From contig JACRAF010000027.1 of NCBI GenBank assembly GCA_016213505.1, forward strand, positions 35,519 through 99,518: a stretch of DNA of 64,000 nt, given 5' to 3'. Origin of the DNA: Devosia nanyangense (lineage in GTDB: Bacteria > Pseudomonadota > Alphaproteobacteria > Rhizobiales > Devosiaceae). Positions 26,929 through 35,133 of the stretch are shown one piece after another. Position numbers and translations under genes: made by a program. A model generated the notes under the pieces. That model made no database searches. It was not told the origin of the DNA and saw only the letters and a program-made list of their open reading frames with translations. Each line of letters starts with the position of its first letter. Positions within the stretch are counted from its first letter, which is position 1.

Positions 26929-28170
26929 TCAGCCGTCCAGCGTCGCGGCAAGCTGCCGGTGGAGGTAGGCGCGGACGGCATCGTCGGCGGAAAGGCCGAT
27001 GGCGAGGGTGAAGGCTTCCGCTGCTGCGGCGGCACGGCCGGCGCGCGCCAGAAGATGGCCGCGGGCGGCCCAGTAGGGCTGGTAGCTGGCCATGCGCTTA
27101 TCGGCGGCGAGCACCTCGATTGCGGCGAGGGCGGCGTCGGCGCCGTCGCGTTCGGCGAGAGCCACGGCGCGGTTGAGGACGACCACGGGCGAGCCGGTGA
27201 GCGCCAGCAGGTGATCGTAGAGCTGCACGACGGCCGGCCAGTTCGGGATGCCGGTCATTCGCCTCGCGGTGTGGGCCGACTGGATGGCGGCCTCGATCTG
27301 GAATCGGCCGCTGGGGCCGCCGGCATTGGCCTCGCGCAGCAGAGTCTCGGCCATCCCGATCAGCGAGTCGTCCCAGAGGCTTGTGTCCTGTTGTTCCAGT
27401 GGCACATAGGCGCCGTTGGCGTCGCGGCGGGCCGGCCGGCGGGCTTCGGCGTAGAGCATCAGCGCCAGCATGCCCTTGGCCTCGGGCTCGGCGGGGAGCA
27501 GCGAAACCAGGAGGCGTCCGAGCCAGATCGCCTCATCGGCCAGGTCGGGCGTTCCGGCCTCGCCGATCTCGGTCCAGCCCTTGGTGTAGGCGGCGTAGAT
27601 GGCGTCGAGAACGACGTCGAGCCGCTCCGCCAGTTCCTCCTTGTCGGGGACGCGGAACGGGATGCCGGCGTCGTGGATGCGGGATTTGGCGCGCACCAGC
27701 CGCTGGCCCATCGTCGCGGGTGGGATGAGGAAGGCGGCGGAGATGTTGAGGGCGGTCAGCCCGAGGACGGTCTGCAGGATCAGCGGCGCGCGCATGCCGC
27801 GCTCGATGGCCGGGTGGGCGCAGGCGAACATCAGCGCCAGGCGGCGGTCGGGAATGGCCTCGGGCTCGGCGGAGGCCGCTTCGATCTCATCGGCGATCAG
27901 CATCACGTGCTCTTCCCCGGATTTGCGCGTCTTGCGGCGGCGGAGCGCGTCGGTCTGCCGGCGCCGCGCCACGGTCAGCAGCCAGGCGTCGGGATTGTCC
28001 GGCACGCCGTCCGTGGGCCACATGCGGAGGGCGGCGGCGAACGCCTCGCCGAGGGCGTCCTCGGCTCCGGCGACGTCGCGCGTCCGCGCGGCGAGGAAGG
28101 CCACGAGGCGGCCGTAGCTGTCGCGCGCGACGCGCTCGGCGGCGCGGCCGGCCTCGGTGCTCTCCGTCAC
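26929..28170 (-). CDS. ECF sigma factor, ECF42-like with C-terminal TPR extension
   Basis: 413 residues from the GTG at 28170, which overlaps the YCII stop (GTGA). Sigma region 2 is at GRLVAFLAARTRDVAGAEDA / WLLTVARRRQTDALRR and region 4 at LILQTVLGLTALNISAAFLI. The ~200-residue C-terminal domain (LYAEARRPARRDANG, GPSGRFQIEAAIQSAHTA, YDHLLALTGSPVVVLNRAVA) is the TPR-like extension of ECF42 factors. ECF42 genes are regularly paired with DGPF/YCII genes, as here. Three promoter-like copies upstream of those genes are its likely targets. Confidence 0.88.
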   Translation of the reverse strand: MTESTEAGRAAERVARDSYGRLVAFLAARTRDVAGAEDALGEAFAAALRMWPTDGVPDNPDAWLLTVARRRQTDALRRRKTRKSGEEHVMLIADEIEAASAEPEAIPDRRLALMFACAHPAIERGMRAPLILQTVLGLTALNISAAFLIPPATMGQRLVRAKSRIHDAGIPFRVPDKEELAERLDVVLDAIYAAYTKGWTEIGEAGTPDLADEAIWLGRLLVSLLPAEPEAKGMLALMLYAEARRPARRDANGAYVPLEQQDTSLWDDSLIGMAETLLREANAGGPSGRFQIEAAIQSAHTARRMTGIPNWPAVVQLYDHLLALTGSPVVVLNRAVALAERDGADAALAAIEVLAADKRMASYQPYWAARGHLLARAGRAAAAAEAFTLAIGLSADDAVRAYLHRQLAATLDG

Positions 28171-28526
28171 TTCCAGTTGCCCGCCGTCTCGACGTAGAGG
28201 GGGCGGATCTCGATCGAGCCGTATTTCGAACTCGGGCAACGCGCCGCCCAGGCGATGGCCTGGTCGAGGTCGGGGACATCGACGAAGAAGTACCCGGCGA
28301 ACTGCTCCTTGGTGTCGGCATAGGGGCCGTCGAGCACGCCGGTCTTGCCGCTGTCGACGCGCACCGTGGTGGCGGCCGAACTCGGCTGCAGCCGTTCGCC
28401 CGAGGTGTGGCCCGCGCCGGCCTTGGCAAGCGCTTCGTTGAAGGCCGCGTAGTCGGACCAAAGTTCCTTCTGCGGTGCCTTGGCCATGGCCGCTTCGTCG
28501 TGGTGGATCAGCATCATGTAGCGCAT
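28167..28526 (-). CDS. YCII/DGPF family protein (1)
   Basis: 119 residues from ATG 28526 behind AAAGGAGACA. The fold marks are MRYMMLIHHDEAAMAKAP, the DGPYADTKEQFAGYFFVD motif and a closing KYGSIEIRPL. DGPF proteins are partners of ECF42 sigma factors. Its last bases overlap the sigma gene start, so the two are co-translated. Confidence 0.88.
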   Translation of the reverse strand: MRYMMLIHHDEAAMAKAPQKELWSDYAAFNEALAKAGAGHTSGERLQPSSAATTVRVDSGKTGVLDGPYADTKEQFAGYFFVDVPDLDQAIAWAARCPSSKYGSIEIRPLYVETAGNWK

Positions 28527-28570
28527 CGATTGTCTCCTTTGGTGCTCAGGACCGAGCGTCCCGATACACC

Positions 28571-28600
28571 AATGACGGGCCTGTCCGGGCGATTTCGACC
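28571..28600 (-). promoter_or_regulatory. Putative ECF42-type promoter of YCII gene 1
   Basis: On the minus strand GGTCGAAAT (28592-28600) and CGTCATT (28571-28577) occur with the same 14-base spacing as at 29463-29492. Matches the TGTCGA / CGTC pattern described for ECF42 targets. Confidence 0.55.
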
Positions 28601-28615
28601 CGGTTCGCAAAAACT

Positions 28616-28972
28616 TCAATCGTCCCGTCCGGGCATCAGCGGGCGGACGTCGACAGTGCCGTATTTGGCGGCGGGACACCGCTCGGCCCACGAGATTGCC
28701 TCGGCCAGGCTCGGCACGTCGATGAGGTAGTAGCCGCCCAGCTGCTCGCGGGTCTCGGAATAGGGGCCATCGAGTACGACGGACTTGCCGTCACGCACGC
28801 GGACGCGGGCGCCGGCCTTGGTGGGCCGGAGCCGCTCGCCGCCCAGCATCACCCCGGCTTTGACCAGGGCCTCGGTGTAGGCCACGAATTCCGGGCTCAC
28901 CGGAGGGGCCCCGGCGGGCGGCTCGGCGTTGGCACTTGCCTCGTCGCCGTGGATCAGCAGCATGTACTTCAT
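28616..28972 (-). CDS. YCII/DGPF family protein (2)
   Basis: 118 residues from ATG 28972 (CAGGAGACGACG upstream). MKYMLLIHGDEASANAEP, LDGPYSETREQLGGYYLIDV and KYGTVDVRPL mark the family. Close paralogue of the neighbouring gene at 28167. Function unknown, presumably responding with the ECF42 factor. Confidence 0.88.
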   Translation of the reverse strand: MKYMLLIHGDEASANAEPPAGAPPVSPEFVAYTEALVKAGVMLGGERLRPTKAGARVRVRDGKSVVLDGPYSETREQLGGYYLIDVPSLAEAISWAERCPAAKYGTVDVRPLMPGRDD

Positions 28973-29017
28973 CGTCGTCTCCTGTTTTCTGGCGCGGGAC
29001 CTCTCGTCCGGCACGAC

Positions 29018-29047
29018 AATGACGCAAGGGTTGCAGGGACTTTTACA
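29018..29047 (-). promoter_or_regulatory. Putative ECF42-type promoter of YCII gene 2
   Basis: Minus-strand TGTAAAAGT (29039-29047) and CGTCATT (29018-29024) at the spacing shared by all three YCII genes; the -35 element is a weaker match. Confidence 0.45.
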
Positions 29048-29066
29048 AATCGGCTCGCAAAAAGAG

Positions 29067-29423
29067 TCACTCCGGTTTGTAGTGCGAGAACGGCCGGACT
29101 TCGATGTGGCCCCAGAGGGCGCCGGGGCATTGCGCTGCCCATTTCTGAGCCGCCTGCATGTCGGCGGCCTCGATGATGTAGAAGCCGCCCAACTGCTCTT
29201 TCGTCTCGGCGTAGGGGCCGTCATGGACCTTCATCTCGCCGTTCTCGAGGTTGACCGTGGTGGCCTCGTAAGTGCGGGCGAGGCCGGCGTTCATGACGTG
29301 CGCGCCGGCTTTCTCGAGCGTCGCCTGGTAGGCGTACATCTTGTCCATCCAGGCGTGCATTTCCGCGGCCGGGATGGCGTCGCCGGCCTTCTCGTCGGCA
29401 TAGAGCAGCAGCATGAATTGCAT
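29067..29423 (-). CDS. YCII/DGPF family protein (3)
   Basis: 118 residues from ATG 29423 (GAGGGAGGATTCCGAC upstream). MQFMLLLYADEKAGDAIP, VHDGPYAETKEQLGGFYIIE and GHIEVRPFSHYKPE at the end. More diverged than the other two copies. First of the three genes upstream of the sigma factor. Confidence 0.88.
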   Translation of the reverse strand: MQFMLLLYADEKAGDAIPAAEMHAWMDKMYAYQATLEKAGAHVMNAGLARTYEATTVNLENGEMKVHDGPYAETKEQLGGFYIIEAADMQAAQKWAAQCPGALWGHIEVRPFSHYKPE

Positions 29424-29462
29424 GTCGGAATCCTCCCTCTGGGCAACATAGCCGGTCAGGAC

Positions 29463-29492
29463 CATGTCGCGCGAGGGAGGCCGATTTCGACA
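29463..29492 (-). promoter_or_regulatory. Putative ECF42-type promoter of YCII gene 3
   Basis: Minus-strand TGTCGAAAT (29484-29492) and CGACAT (29464-29469); best of the three copies, about 40 bp before the start codon. Confidence 0.55.
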
Positions 29493-29505
29493 GGTGGATC
29501 GCGGG

Positions 29506-30438
29506 TCAGTCGAACAGGCTGGAGACGCTCTGTTCGCTGGCGGTGCGGGCGATGGCCTCGCCGATCAGCGGTGCGATCGACAGCCGGCGGATGTTCTTGA
29601 CCGCGGCGACGTCAGGGCGGGGCTCGATCGAGTCCGAGACCACCAGTTCCTTGAGCTTGCTGGCGGCGACGCGCTGCGGCGCGGTGTCCGACAGAACGCC
29701 GTGCGTGATGTAGGCCGAGACGTTGCGGGCGCCGGCCTTGATCAGCGCCTCGGCGGCATTGACCAGCGTGCCGCCCGAATCGACGATGTCGTCGATGAGG
29801 ATGCAATCGTGGCCGGAGACGTCGCCGATGATGTTCATCACCTCGGACACGCCGGCCTTGGGGCGGCGCTTGTCGACGATGGCGAGATTGGTGCCGAGCC
29901 GCTGCGCGACGTTGCGGGCGCGGACGACGCCACCGACGTCGGGCGAGACGATGATGGTGTTGGAGGTGTCGTAGTGGTCGCGGATGTCGCGGACGATGAC
30001 CGGGGCCGACGACAAATTGTCGGTCGGGATATCGAAGAAGCCCTGGATCTGCGCGGCGTGGAGATCGAGGGTGAGCACGCGGTTGGCGCCGGCGATGGTG
30101 ATGAGGTTGGCGACGAGTTTCGCCGAGATCGGAGTGCGGGGCGCCGATTTGCGGTCCTGCCGGGCGTAGCCGAAATAGGGCAGCACGGCGGTGATGCGGC
30201 GCGCCGAGGAGCGGCGCAGCGCGTCGATGACGATCAAGAGCTCCATCAGATTGTCGTTGGCCGGGAACGACGTGGATTGCAGTACGAACACATCCTCGCC
30301 GCGGACGTTTTCGTGCACCTCGACATAGACTTCCTTGTCGGCGAAGCGCTTGACGGTGCAGTCGGTGAGGGGGAGCTCGAGGTAGTTGGCGACCGCGTCG
30401 GCCAGGGCACGGTTCGAGTTGCCGGTGACCAGTTTCAT
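29506..30438 (-). CDS. prs: Ribose-phosphate pyrophosphokinase
   Basis: 310 residues, full length for class I PRPP synthase. [20 protein letters not shown] start, [36 protein letters not shown] with the ATP loop, and the PRPP loop [15 protein letters not shown]. It makes PRPP for purine, pyrimidine, His and Trp synthesis, and apt in this window uses PRPP. Confidence 0.96.
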   Translation of the reverse strand: MKLVTGNSNRALADAVANYLELPLTDCTVKRFADKEVYVEVHENVRGEDVFVLQSTSFPANDNLMELLIVIDALRRSSARRITAVLPYFGYARQDRKSAPRTPISAKLVANLITIAGANRVLTLDLHAAQIQGFFDIPTDNLSSAPVIVRDIRDHYDTSNTIIVSPDVGGVVRARNVAQRLGTNLAIVDKRRPKAGVSEVMNIIGDVSGHDCILIDDIVDSGGTLVNAAEALIKAGARNVSAYITHGVLSDTAPQRVAASKLKELVVSDSIEPRPDVAAVKNIRRLSIAPLIGEAIARTASEQSVSSLFD

Positions 30439-30529
30439 GGTGCGTGCCTCGGTGCCGGAGAAGTTGGCGGCTCTTTATCCCGCAGACCGGCGCGGCGCAA
30501 TGCGCCATATGGCGAAACGATGAACGATC

Positions 30530-31303
30530 TCAGCGCAGGCCGATGATGGCGATCTGCCGGCCGGTGGTGGTGCCGTGATGGGTGGCGTAGCGGTGCGAGA
30601 AGTAGCGCGCCGGATCGGCGTAGGTGCAGAGGCCCAGATGGCCGACGAGACCGACACCGGCGCCGAAAAGCTGCTCGGTCAACAGGCCGGGGATGTCGAA
30701 ATGCTCGCGGGTCCTGCCCGGTGGGACGGAGATGTAGCGGGCCGCCGCGGGATCGAGCGCGACGATCTGCGCGGCCGTTTCGGGGCCGACCTCGTAGTTG
30801 GCGGCCGAAATGGTCGGGCCGATGGCCGCGCGGATGTTTTTGGGGTCGGCACCGAGTTTGACCATGGCGAGAACGGTTGCGGAGAGGATGCCGCCCGCCG
30901 CTCCCTTCCAGCCGGCGTGGACAGCGCCGACGACGCCGGCCTCGGGATCGGCGAGCAGCACCGGCGAGCAGTCGGCGGTGAGGATGCCGAGCAGCAGGTC
31001 GTCGCGGTCGGTGACCATCGCGTCGGCTTCGATGGCGACGCCGGGGGTCGGGCGCTCGGTGAGGGAGACGACCTTAGTCGAGTGCACCTGGCGGAAGACG
31101 ACGAGGTCCTTGAGCGGCCGCTCGCCCATGGCGAAACAGGCGCTGGAGCGGTTGGCAACCACGAGGTCGGAATTGTCACCGACGCCGATCGACATGTTGT
31201 TGGAGGCGAGGGCGCCCATCGAGCGGCCCCCCTCACGGCCGAAGAAGCCATGGCGGATGCCGGCTTCGCTCAGCACCTTGCTGGTGGCGAATGGCGCGCT
31301 CAT
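30530..31303 (-). CDS. pgeF: Peptidoglycan editing factor PgeF (YfiH/DUF152)
   Basis: 257 residues from ATG 31303. The copper/zinc-site motifs of the multicopper-oxidase-like fold are visible: VFRQVHSTKVV, GILTADCSPVLLAD and VGAVHAGWKGAAGGIL, with the closing LGLCTYADPARYFSHRY. PgeF removes L-Ser-containing UDP-MurNAc dipeptides from precursors. Its ATG overlaps the stop of the MidA-like gene (TGATG). Confidence 0.9.
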   Translation of the reverse strand: MSAPFATSKVLSEAGIRHGFFGREGGRSMGALASNNMSIGVGDNSDLVVANRSSACFAMGERPLKDLVVFRQVHSTKVVSLTERPTPGVAIEADAMVTDRDDLLLGILTADCSPVLLADPEAGVVGAVHAGWKGAAGGILSATVLAMVKLGADPKNIRAAIGPTISAANYEVGPETAAQIVALDPAAARYISVPPGRTREHFDIPGLLTEQLFGAGVGLVGHLGLCTYADPARYFSHRYATHHGTTTGRQIAIIGLR

Positions 31304-32373
31304 CAGAACCCCGCAGGTTTGAGGCCGGGACTGTGCGCGCAAAGGACCTTAAACAGCGTCCCCATCTGCTCGGGCGCGGTGAGGCGCTCGACAGCGCGGG
31401 CGATGTTGGCGGCCTCGTTTGGATTGGCGCGGGCGAGGGCCTTGGCGCGCTCGCCGATGCCGAGGCGGAGCAGGAATTCTCCCTGCGTCGCGAGCGGGGC
31501 GACGGCCAGGCCGGTGGCCCTGGCGGTCTCGCCGAGGACGGCGAAGTTCACATGGGCCGAAAGGTCGGTCTGGCCGGGGGCCGCGAGCGGATCGGCGAAA
31601 GCGTGATTGCGCACCGCCTGCAGGGTCTCGCCGGTCTGGGTGCGGGCATAGCCGTAGTCGATGGCGAGGATGGCGCCGCCTTGCACCGCGACCTTGCGGG
31701 CGAGGCGCTGCATGGCGTCGGTCGCGGCGGTGGCGAGTTCGAGCACCTCGCCCGGCTGCGCGCCGCGCAGTTCCTCTGGCACGGCGTCGTTGGCAATAGG
31801 AGTCGGCGACAGGCCGAAGGCGCGCTGGCCGTCGCGGAGGCCGACGAGGCGCTCGTGCCAGCCGTCTGCGGCGCGGACGAACTGGCGCACGGGCAGGGCG
31901 TCGAAGAACTCGTTGGCGACGACGAAAAGGGGGTCGTCGCTGACGATGTCGATCTCGGGCGCCCAGTAGGGGTGATGCTTGCCAAGCCGCTTTTCCTGCT
32001 CAGCCTTCAGATTGGCATTCGACTCGAAGAGCTGGAGATGCAAGGCGTTTTCGAATCCGTCGGCCTTGCTCGCGGCGCGCAAGGCGTCGGCCATCAGGGT
32101 GCCGCGGCCGGGGCCGAGTTCGAGCAGGGTGAAGCTCAGTGGCGAGCCCATCTGCTGCCAGAGATTGACGACGAAGAAGCCGACCAGCTCGCCGAACATC
32201 TGCGAGATTTCCGGCGCGGTGATGAAGTCGCCCTTGGCGCCGATCGGCCGGCCGGCGGCGTAGTAGCCGTGGCGCGGATGGGACAGGCAGAGGCCCATAT
32301 AGGTCGCGAGCGAGATCGGACCCGCGGCGCGGATCTGCGCGTCGATCTGTTCGCTGAGGGACAGCTCAGCCAC
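31303..32373 (-). CDS. Class I SAM-dependent methyltransferase, MidA/NDUFAF7 family
   Basis: About 356 residues from the GTG at 32373; an ATG at 32391 adds six. GPISLATYMGLCLSHPRHGYY is the family's N-terminal block, then GDFITAPEISQMFGELVGFF and the SAM motif LLELGPGRGTLMADALRA. Members methylate an arginine in a complex I subunit in mitochondria; the bacterial target is not certain. It follows lgt with overlap and precedes pgeF, a conserved alphaproteobacterial order. Confidence 0.88.
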   Translation of the reverse strand: MAELSLSEQIDAQIRAAGPISLATYMGLCLSHPRHGYYAAGRPIGAKGDFITAPEISQMFGELVGFFVVNLWQQMGSPLSFTLLELGPGRGTLMADALRAASKADGFENALHLQLFESNANLKAEQEKRLGKHHPYWAPEIDIVSDDPLFVVANEFFDALPVRQFVRAADGWHERLVGLRDGQRAFGLSPTPIANDAVPEELRGAQPGEVLELATAATDAMQRLARKVAVQGGAILAIDYGYARTQTGETLQAVRNHAFADPLAAPGQTDLSAHVNFAVLGETARATGLAVAPLATQGEFLLRLGIGERAKALARANPNEAANIARAVERLTAPEQMGTLFKVLCAHSPGLKPAGF

Positions 32374-33181
32374 GAGGCCGCGCCATGGCATAGACGACGA
32401 GCGCGATGCCGGCCGCGAGGATGGGAAGGCTGAGCACCATGCCCATGGTCAGCCAGCCGGTGCCGAGGAGGTAGCCGAGCTGGATGTCGGGCAGGCGGAC
32501 GAACTCGACCAGGATGCGGGACAGCGCATAGCCGATGCCGAAAATGCCGGCGGTGAGACCGGGGCGTTTCAGCCAGCCGAGATGGCGTGTGCCGAGCATC
32601 ACGAGGAGAAAGAGCAGCAGGCCTTCGAGCGCGGCCTCGTAGAGCTGCGTCGGGTGGCGCGGCAGGCCTTCGGGGTCGGTCGGGAAGACGACGCCCCAGG
32701 GCAGGTCCGTCGGCGCGCCATAGAGCTCGCCGTTGATGAAGTTGGTGATGCGGACGAGGAAGATGCCGATGGTGCCGATGGCGCCGAGCAGGTCGAAGCT
32801 CGAGAGGATTCTCCCGCCCCGGGCGCGGGTGAACAGCGCCATGGCGATGAGAATGCCCACCAGCCCGCCGTGAAAGGCCATGCCGCCGTCCCACAGCGCA
32901 ATGATTTCGGCGGGGTGCGACGCGTAGTAGGGCAGGTTGTAGAACAGCACATAGCCGGTGCGGCCGCCGACGACGATGCCGATCACCGCCCAGAAGGCGA
33001 AATCCCAGATCGCGGCGGCCGGGAAGGGCGGCCTGTTGTCGGCCCATAGTGCCAGGCGCTTCAGCAACGTCGTCGAATACCAGGCGCCGAGGAAAACGCC
33101 GGCGAGATAGCCGAGCGCGTACCAGCGGACGGCGAAAGGGCCGAGCTGCAAGACGATCGGATCGATGTTGGGGAAGGGCAA
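32366..33181 (-). CDS. lgt: Prolipoprotein diacylglyceryl transferase
   Basis: 271 residues from the TTG at 33181 (MPFPNIDPIVLQLGPFAVRW); an upstream open frame is not Lgt-like. Seven membrane helices; signature GGRTGYVLFYNLPYY, HGGLVGILIAM and GRITNFINGELYG-like RITNFINGELYGAPTD. It moves a diacylglyceryl group from phosphatidylglycerol to the lipobox cysteine, e.g. of the lipoprotein at 25683. Confidence 0.94.
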   Translation of the reverse strand: MPFPNIDPIVLQLGPFAVRWYALGYLAGVFLGAWYSTTLLKRLALWADNRPPFPAAAIWDFAFWAVIGIVVGGRTGYVLFYNLPYYASHPAEIIALWDGGMAFHGGLVGILIAMALFTRARGGRILSSFDLLGAIGTIGIFLVRITNFINGELYGAPTDLPWGVVFPTDPEGLPRHPTQLYEAALEGLLLFLLVMLGTRHLGWLKRPGLTAGIFGIGYALSRILVEFVRLPDIQLGYLLGTGWLTMGMVLSLPILAAGIALVVYAMARPRG

Positions 33182-33247
33182 GCCGGGCTCCGGATCGGAC
33201 GTGTGCGACCTTGTAGGCGACCAGCCGCTCTGGTCAAGCCGGGCGCC

Positions 33248-33265
33248 AGCCCCTAAATAGGGGCT
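33248..33265. promoter_or_regulatory. Palindrome between divergent lgt and ubiK-like genes
   Basis: AGCCCCTAAATAGGGGCT, a perfect 8-bp-arm palindrome in the divergent promoter region. Could be an operator or a small terminator-like hairpin. Confidence 0.35.
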
Positions 33266-33289
33266 CGAACTGAACCGACGGAGGCAGAC

Positions 33290-33553
33290 ATGGCCCAGCC
33301 CAGCAGCCGGATTTTCGACAATGTCGGCCGGATGATGAACGATGCGGCGGGTGTCGCCGACGGCATGCGCCGCGAGGTCGAGAGCCTGGTCCGGGCGCAG
33401 GCCGAGCGCTTCGTCATGGATATGAACCTCGTCAAGCGCGAGGACTACGACGCCCTGCGCGAGCTGGTGCAGCGGCAAAGCGCCGAACTTCGCGCGCTCA
33501 AGGACGAGGTCGCCGCGCTGAAGGGCGCCGGAGACGCCCAGCCCAAGCCGTGA
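33290..33553 (+). CDS. Accessory factor UbiK family protein (BMFP)
   Basis: 87 residues: RIFDNVGRMMNDAAGVADGM and FVMDMNLVKREDYDALRELV, then a coiled coil (LRALKDEVAALKG). This is the YqiC/BMFP family; UbiK helps ubiquinone synthesis by linking Ubi proteins to lipid. The stop overlaps the next gene's start by 4 bp. Confidence 0.85.
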   Translation: MAQPSSRIFDNVGRMMNDAAGVADGMRREVESLVRAQAERFVMDMNLVKREDYDALRELVQRQSAELRALKDEVAALKGAGDAQPKP

Positions 33554-34272
33554 AGATCGCCGTCATCTCGGACGTGCATGGCAACCGGCTGGCGCTGGAA
33601 GCGGTGCTCGACGACATCGTGCGTCAGGGTGTCGACGCGACCTTCAACCTCGGTGATCTGGTGAGCGGGCCGCTCGAGCCCAACTGGACCGCCGACATCC
33701 TGATGGACCTCGATATCCCGACGGTACGCGGCAACCACGAGCGCGTGTTGGTCGACTATCCGCCGGACAAGCTCGGGCCGGTCGATCGCTTCGCGCAGCA
33801 GCAGATGGAAGAGCGACACCGCATCTGGATCAACGATCTGCCGCCGACGCTGGCAATGCTCGACGACATCTTCCTCTGCCACGGCACGCCGACCTCCGAC
33901 GACGAGCCCTGGCTCGACAGCTGGTGGCAGGGCCGGACCGTGACCACGCCGGACGAGGCGACGGTCGCCGCCAAGGCAGAGGGGTTCGACTATCCGGTGA
34001 TGCTGTGCGGGCACACGCACGTGCCGCGCGCCGTGCGGCTGAGGGATGGGCGCCTGATCGTCAATCCGGGCAGCGTCGGGCTCCAGATGCATCACGGTTC
34101 GCCCGACGCCCGCTATGCCACGATCGAACTGCGCGACGGCAGGTACTACCCGAGCTTCCATGTCGTCCCCTACGACCACTTCGCCGCCGCGCGGCAGGCG
34201 GAGGCCAATGGCTTTCCGCAGTGGCGCGAGGCGCTGGTGACCGGCTGGGTGGGGGCCGAAGGGCTGTTCTGA
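33550..34272 (+). CDS. Metallophosphoesterase (YfcE/MJ0936-like)
   Basis: 240 residues with all metal-site blocks: KIAVISDVHGNRLALEAVLD, FNLGDLVSGPL, VRGNHERVL and MLCGHTHVPRA. Single-domain bacterial phosphodiesterase with unknown physiological substrate. Translationally coupled to the UbiK-like gene (ATGA). Confidence 0.88.
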   Translation: MKIAVISDVHGNRLALEAVLDDIVRQGVDATFNLGDLVSGPLEPNWTADILMDLDIPTVRGNHERVLVDYPPDKLGPVDRFAQQQMEERHRIWINDLPPTLAMLDDIFLCHGTPTSDDEPWLDSWWQGRTVTTPDEATVAAKAEGFDYPVMLCGHTHVPRAVRLRDGRLIVNPGSVGLQMHHGSPDARYATIELRDGRYYPSFHVVPYDHFAAARQAEANGFPQWREALVTGWVGAEGLF

Positions 34273-34289
34273 GGGCCCGGGCCTCTAGC

Positions 34290-34348
34290 TCACCCCTCAT
34301 CCGTCTCGGCTTCGCCGATCCACCTTCTCCCGCAAGGGGAGAAGGGAG
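34290..34348. repeat. REP-like palindromic repeat
   Basis: CTCATCCGTCTCGGCTTCGC followed by CACCTTCTCCCGCAAGGGG; hairpin CCTTCTCCC-GCAA-GGGAGAAGG. Confidence 0.75.
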
Positions 34349-34429
34349 TCCCGACTGCGGGCCTTGGCTGCGGGCTTTGGCGGAGATGTCCGATTGTGAC
34401 ACCAATTTCATGGGTGCAGGCGCCCATGG

Positions 34430-34445
34430 TTAAGACGTTCTTAAC
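34430..34445 (+). promoter_or_regulatory. CtrA-type binding box
   Basis: TTAAGACGTTCTTAAC: exact match to TTAA-N7-TTAAC, the consensus of the alphaproteobacterial cell-cycle regulator CtrA, 188 bp upstream of the YbjN-domain gene. The box is also an inverted repeat (GTTAAGA/TCTTAAC). Confidence 0.5.
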
Positions 34446-34632
34446 AATCGAAGTCTGATCATCCACAGAAGAAAGCCGCGATGGCGCCCTGGGGGGATTC
34501 CCCTCTACCGGCGCACTGCCTAGGTTGATCCCAAGGCACGATTCGTAGGCGATCCGCGTGCGGCAAGTTCCTTCAAGTTCAGCGTTTTTTGGCCTTCAGG
34601 CCGTCCCTTCACGCTTACCAGGCGGGAACAAA

Positions 34633-35133
34633 ATGTCCCTTCTCGAACTCGAGCCCGATCGCAACATCCACCCAGTCGACATCATCGAGCACATCGCCGC
34701 CATCAACGACTGGAACTTCGAACGCCAGGATACCGACGAGATCTCGATCTCGGTGCGCGGCGCCTGGAGCGACTATCACGTCTCGTTCAACTGGATGGAG
34801 GACCTCGAGTCGCTCCATATCGCCTCCGCGTTCGACCTCAAGGTGCCGGAGGCCCGGCGGCCGGAGGTCAAGGCGCTGATCTCGCTGGTCAACGAGCAGC
34901 TGTGGATCGGCCATTTCGACATCTGGAATCACGAAGGGGTTATCCTCTTCCGCAATTCGCACCTGTTGACCGGCGGCGCCGACGTCACGCCGCAGCAATG
35001 CGAGGCGCTGCTTCGTTCGGCGACGGAAAGCTGCGATCTCTACTACCAGGCCTTCCAGTTCGTGGTGTGGGCCGGCAAGCCCGCCCGCGAGGCGCTAGAG
35101 AGCGTACTGTTCGAGACAGTCGGCGAAGCATGA
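34633..35133 (+). CDS. YbjN domain-containing protein
   Basis: 166 residues from ATG 34633 (AGGCGGGAACAAA upstream). Single YbjN domain: NWNFERQDTDEISISVRGAW-like start (DWNFERQDTDEISISV) and LISLVNEQLWIGHFDIWNHE in the middle. YbjN proteins are chaperone-like and modulate stress responses in enterobacteria. Overlaps proC by ATGA, a conserved alphaproteobacterial pairing. Confidence 0.9.
   Translation: MSLLELEPDRNIHPVDIIEHIAAINDWNFERQDTDEISISVRGAWSDYHVSFNWMEDLESLHIASAFDLKVPEARRPEVKALISLVNEQLWIGHFDIWNHEGVILFRNSHLLTGGADVTPQQCEALLRSATESCDLYYQAFQFVVWAGKPAREALESVLFETVGEA

Larger units (their letters stand above)
34273..34632. other. Intergenic stretch: REP unit, then a promoter region
   Basis: 360 bp. 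Holds a REP-like unit at 34290-34348, an imperfect palindrome CATGGGTGC..GCGCCCATG near 34410-34428 and the TTAA-N7-TTAAC box at 34430. No gene seen. It is the upstream region of the YbjN-domain gene and proC. Confidence 0.6.
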
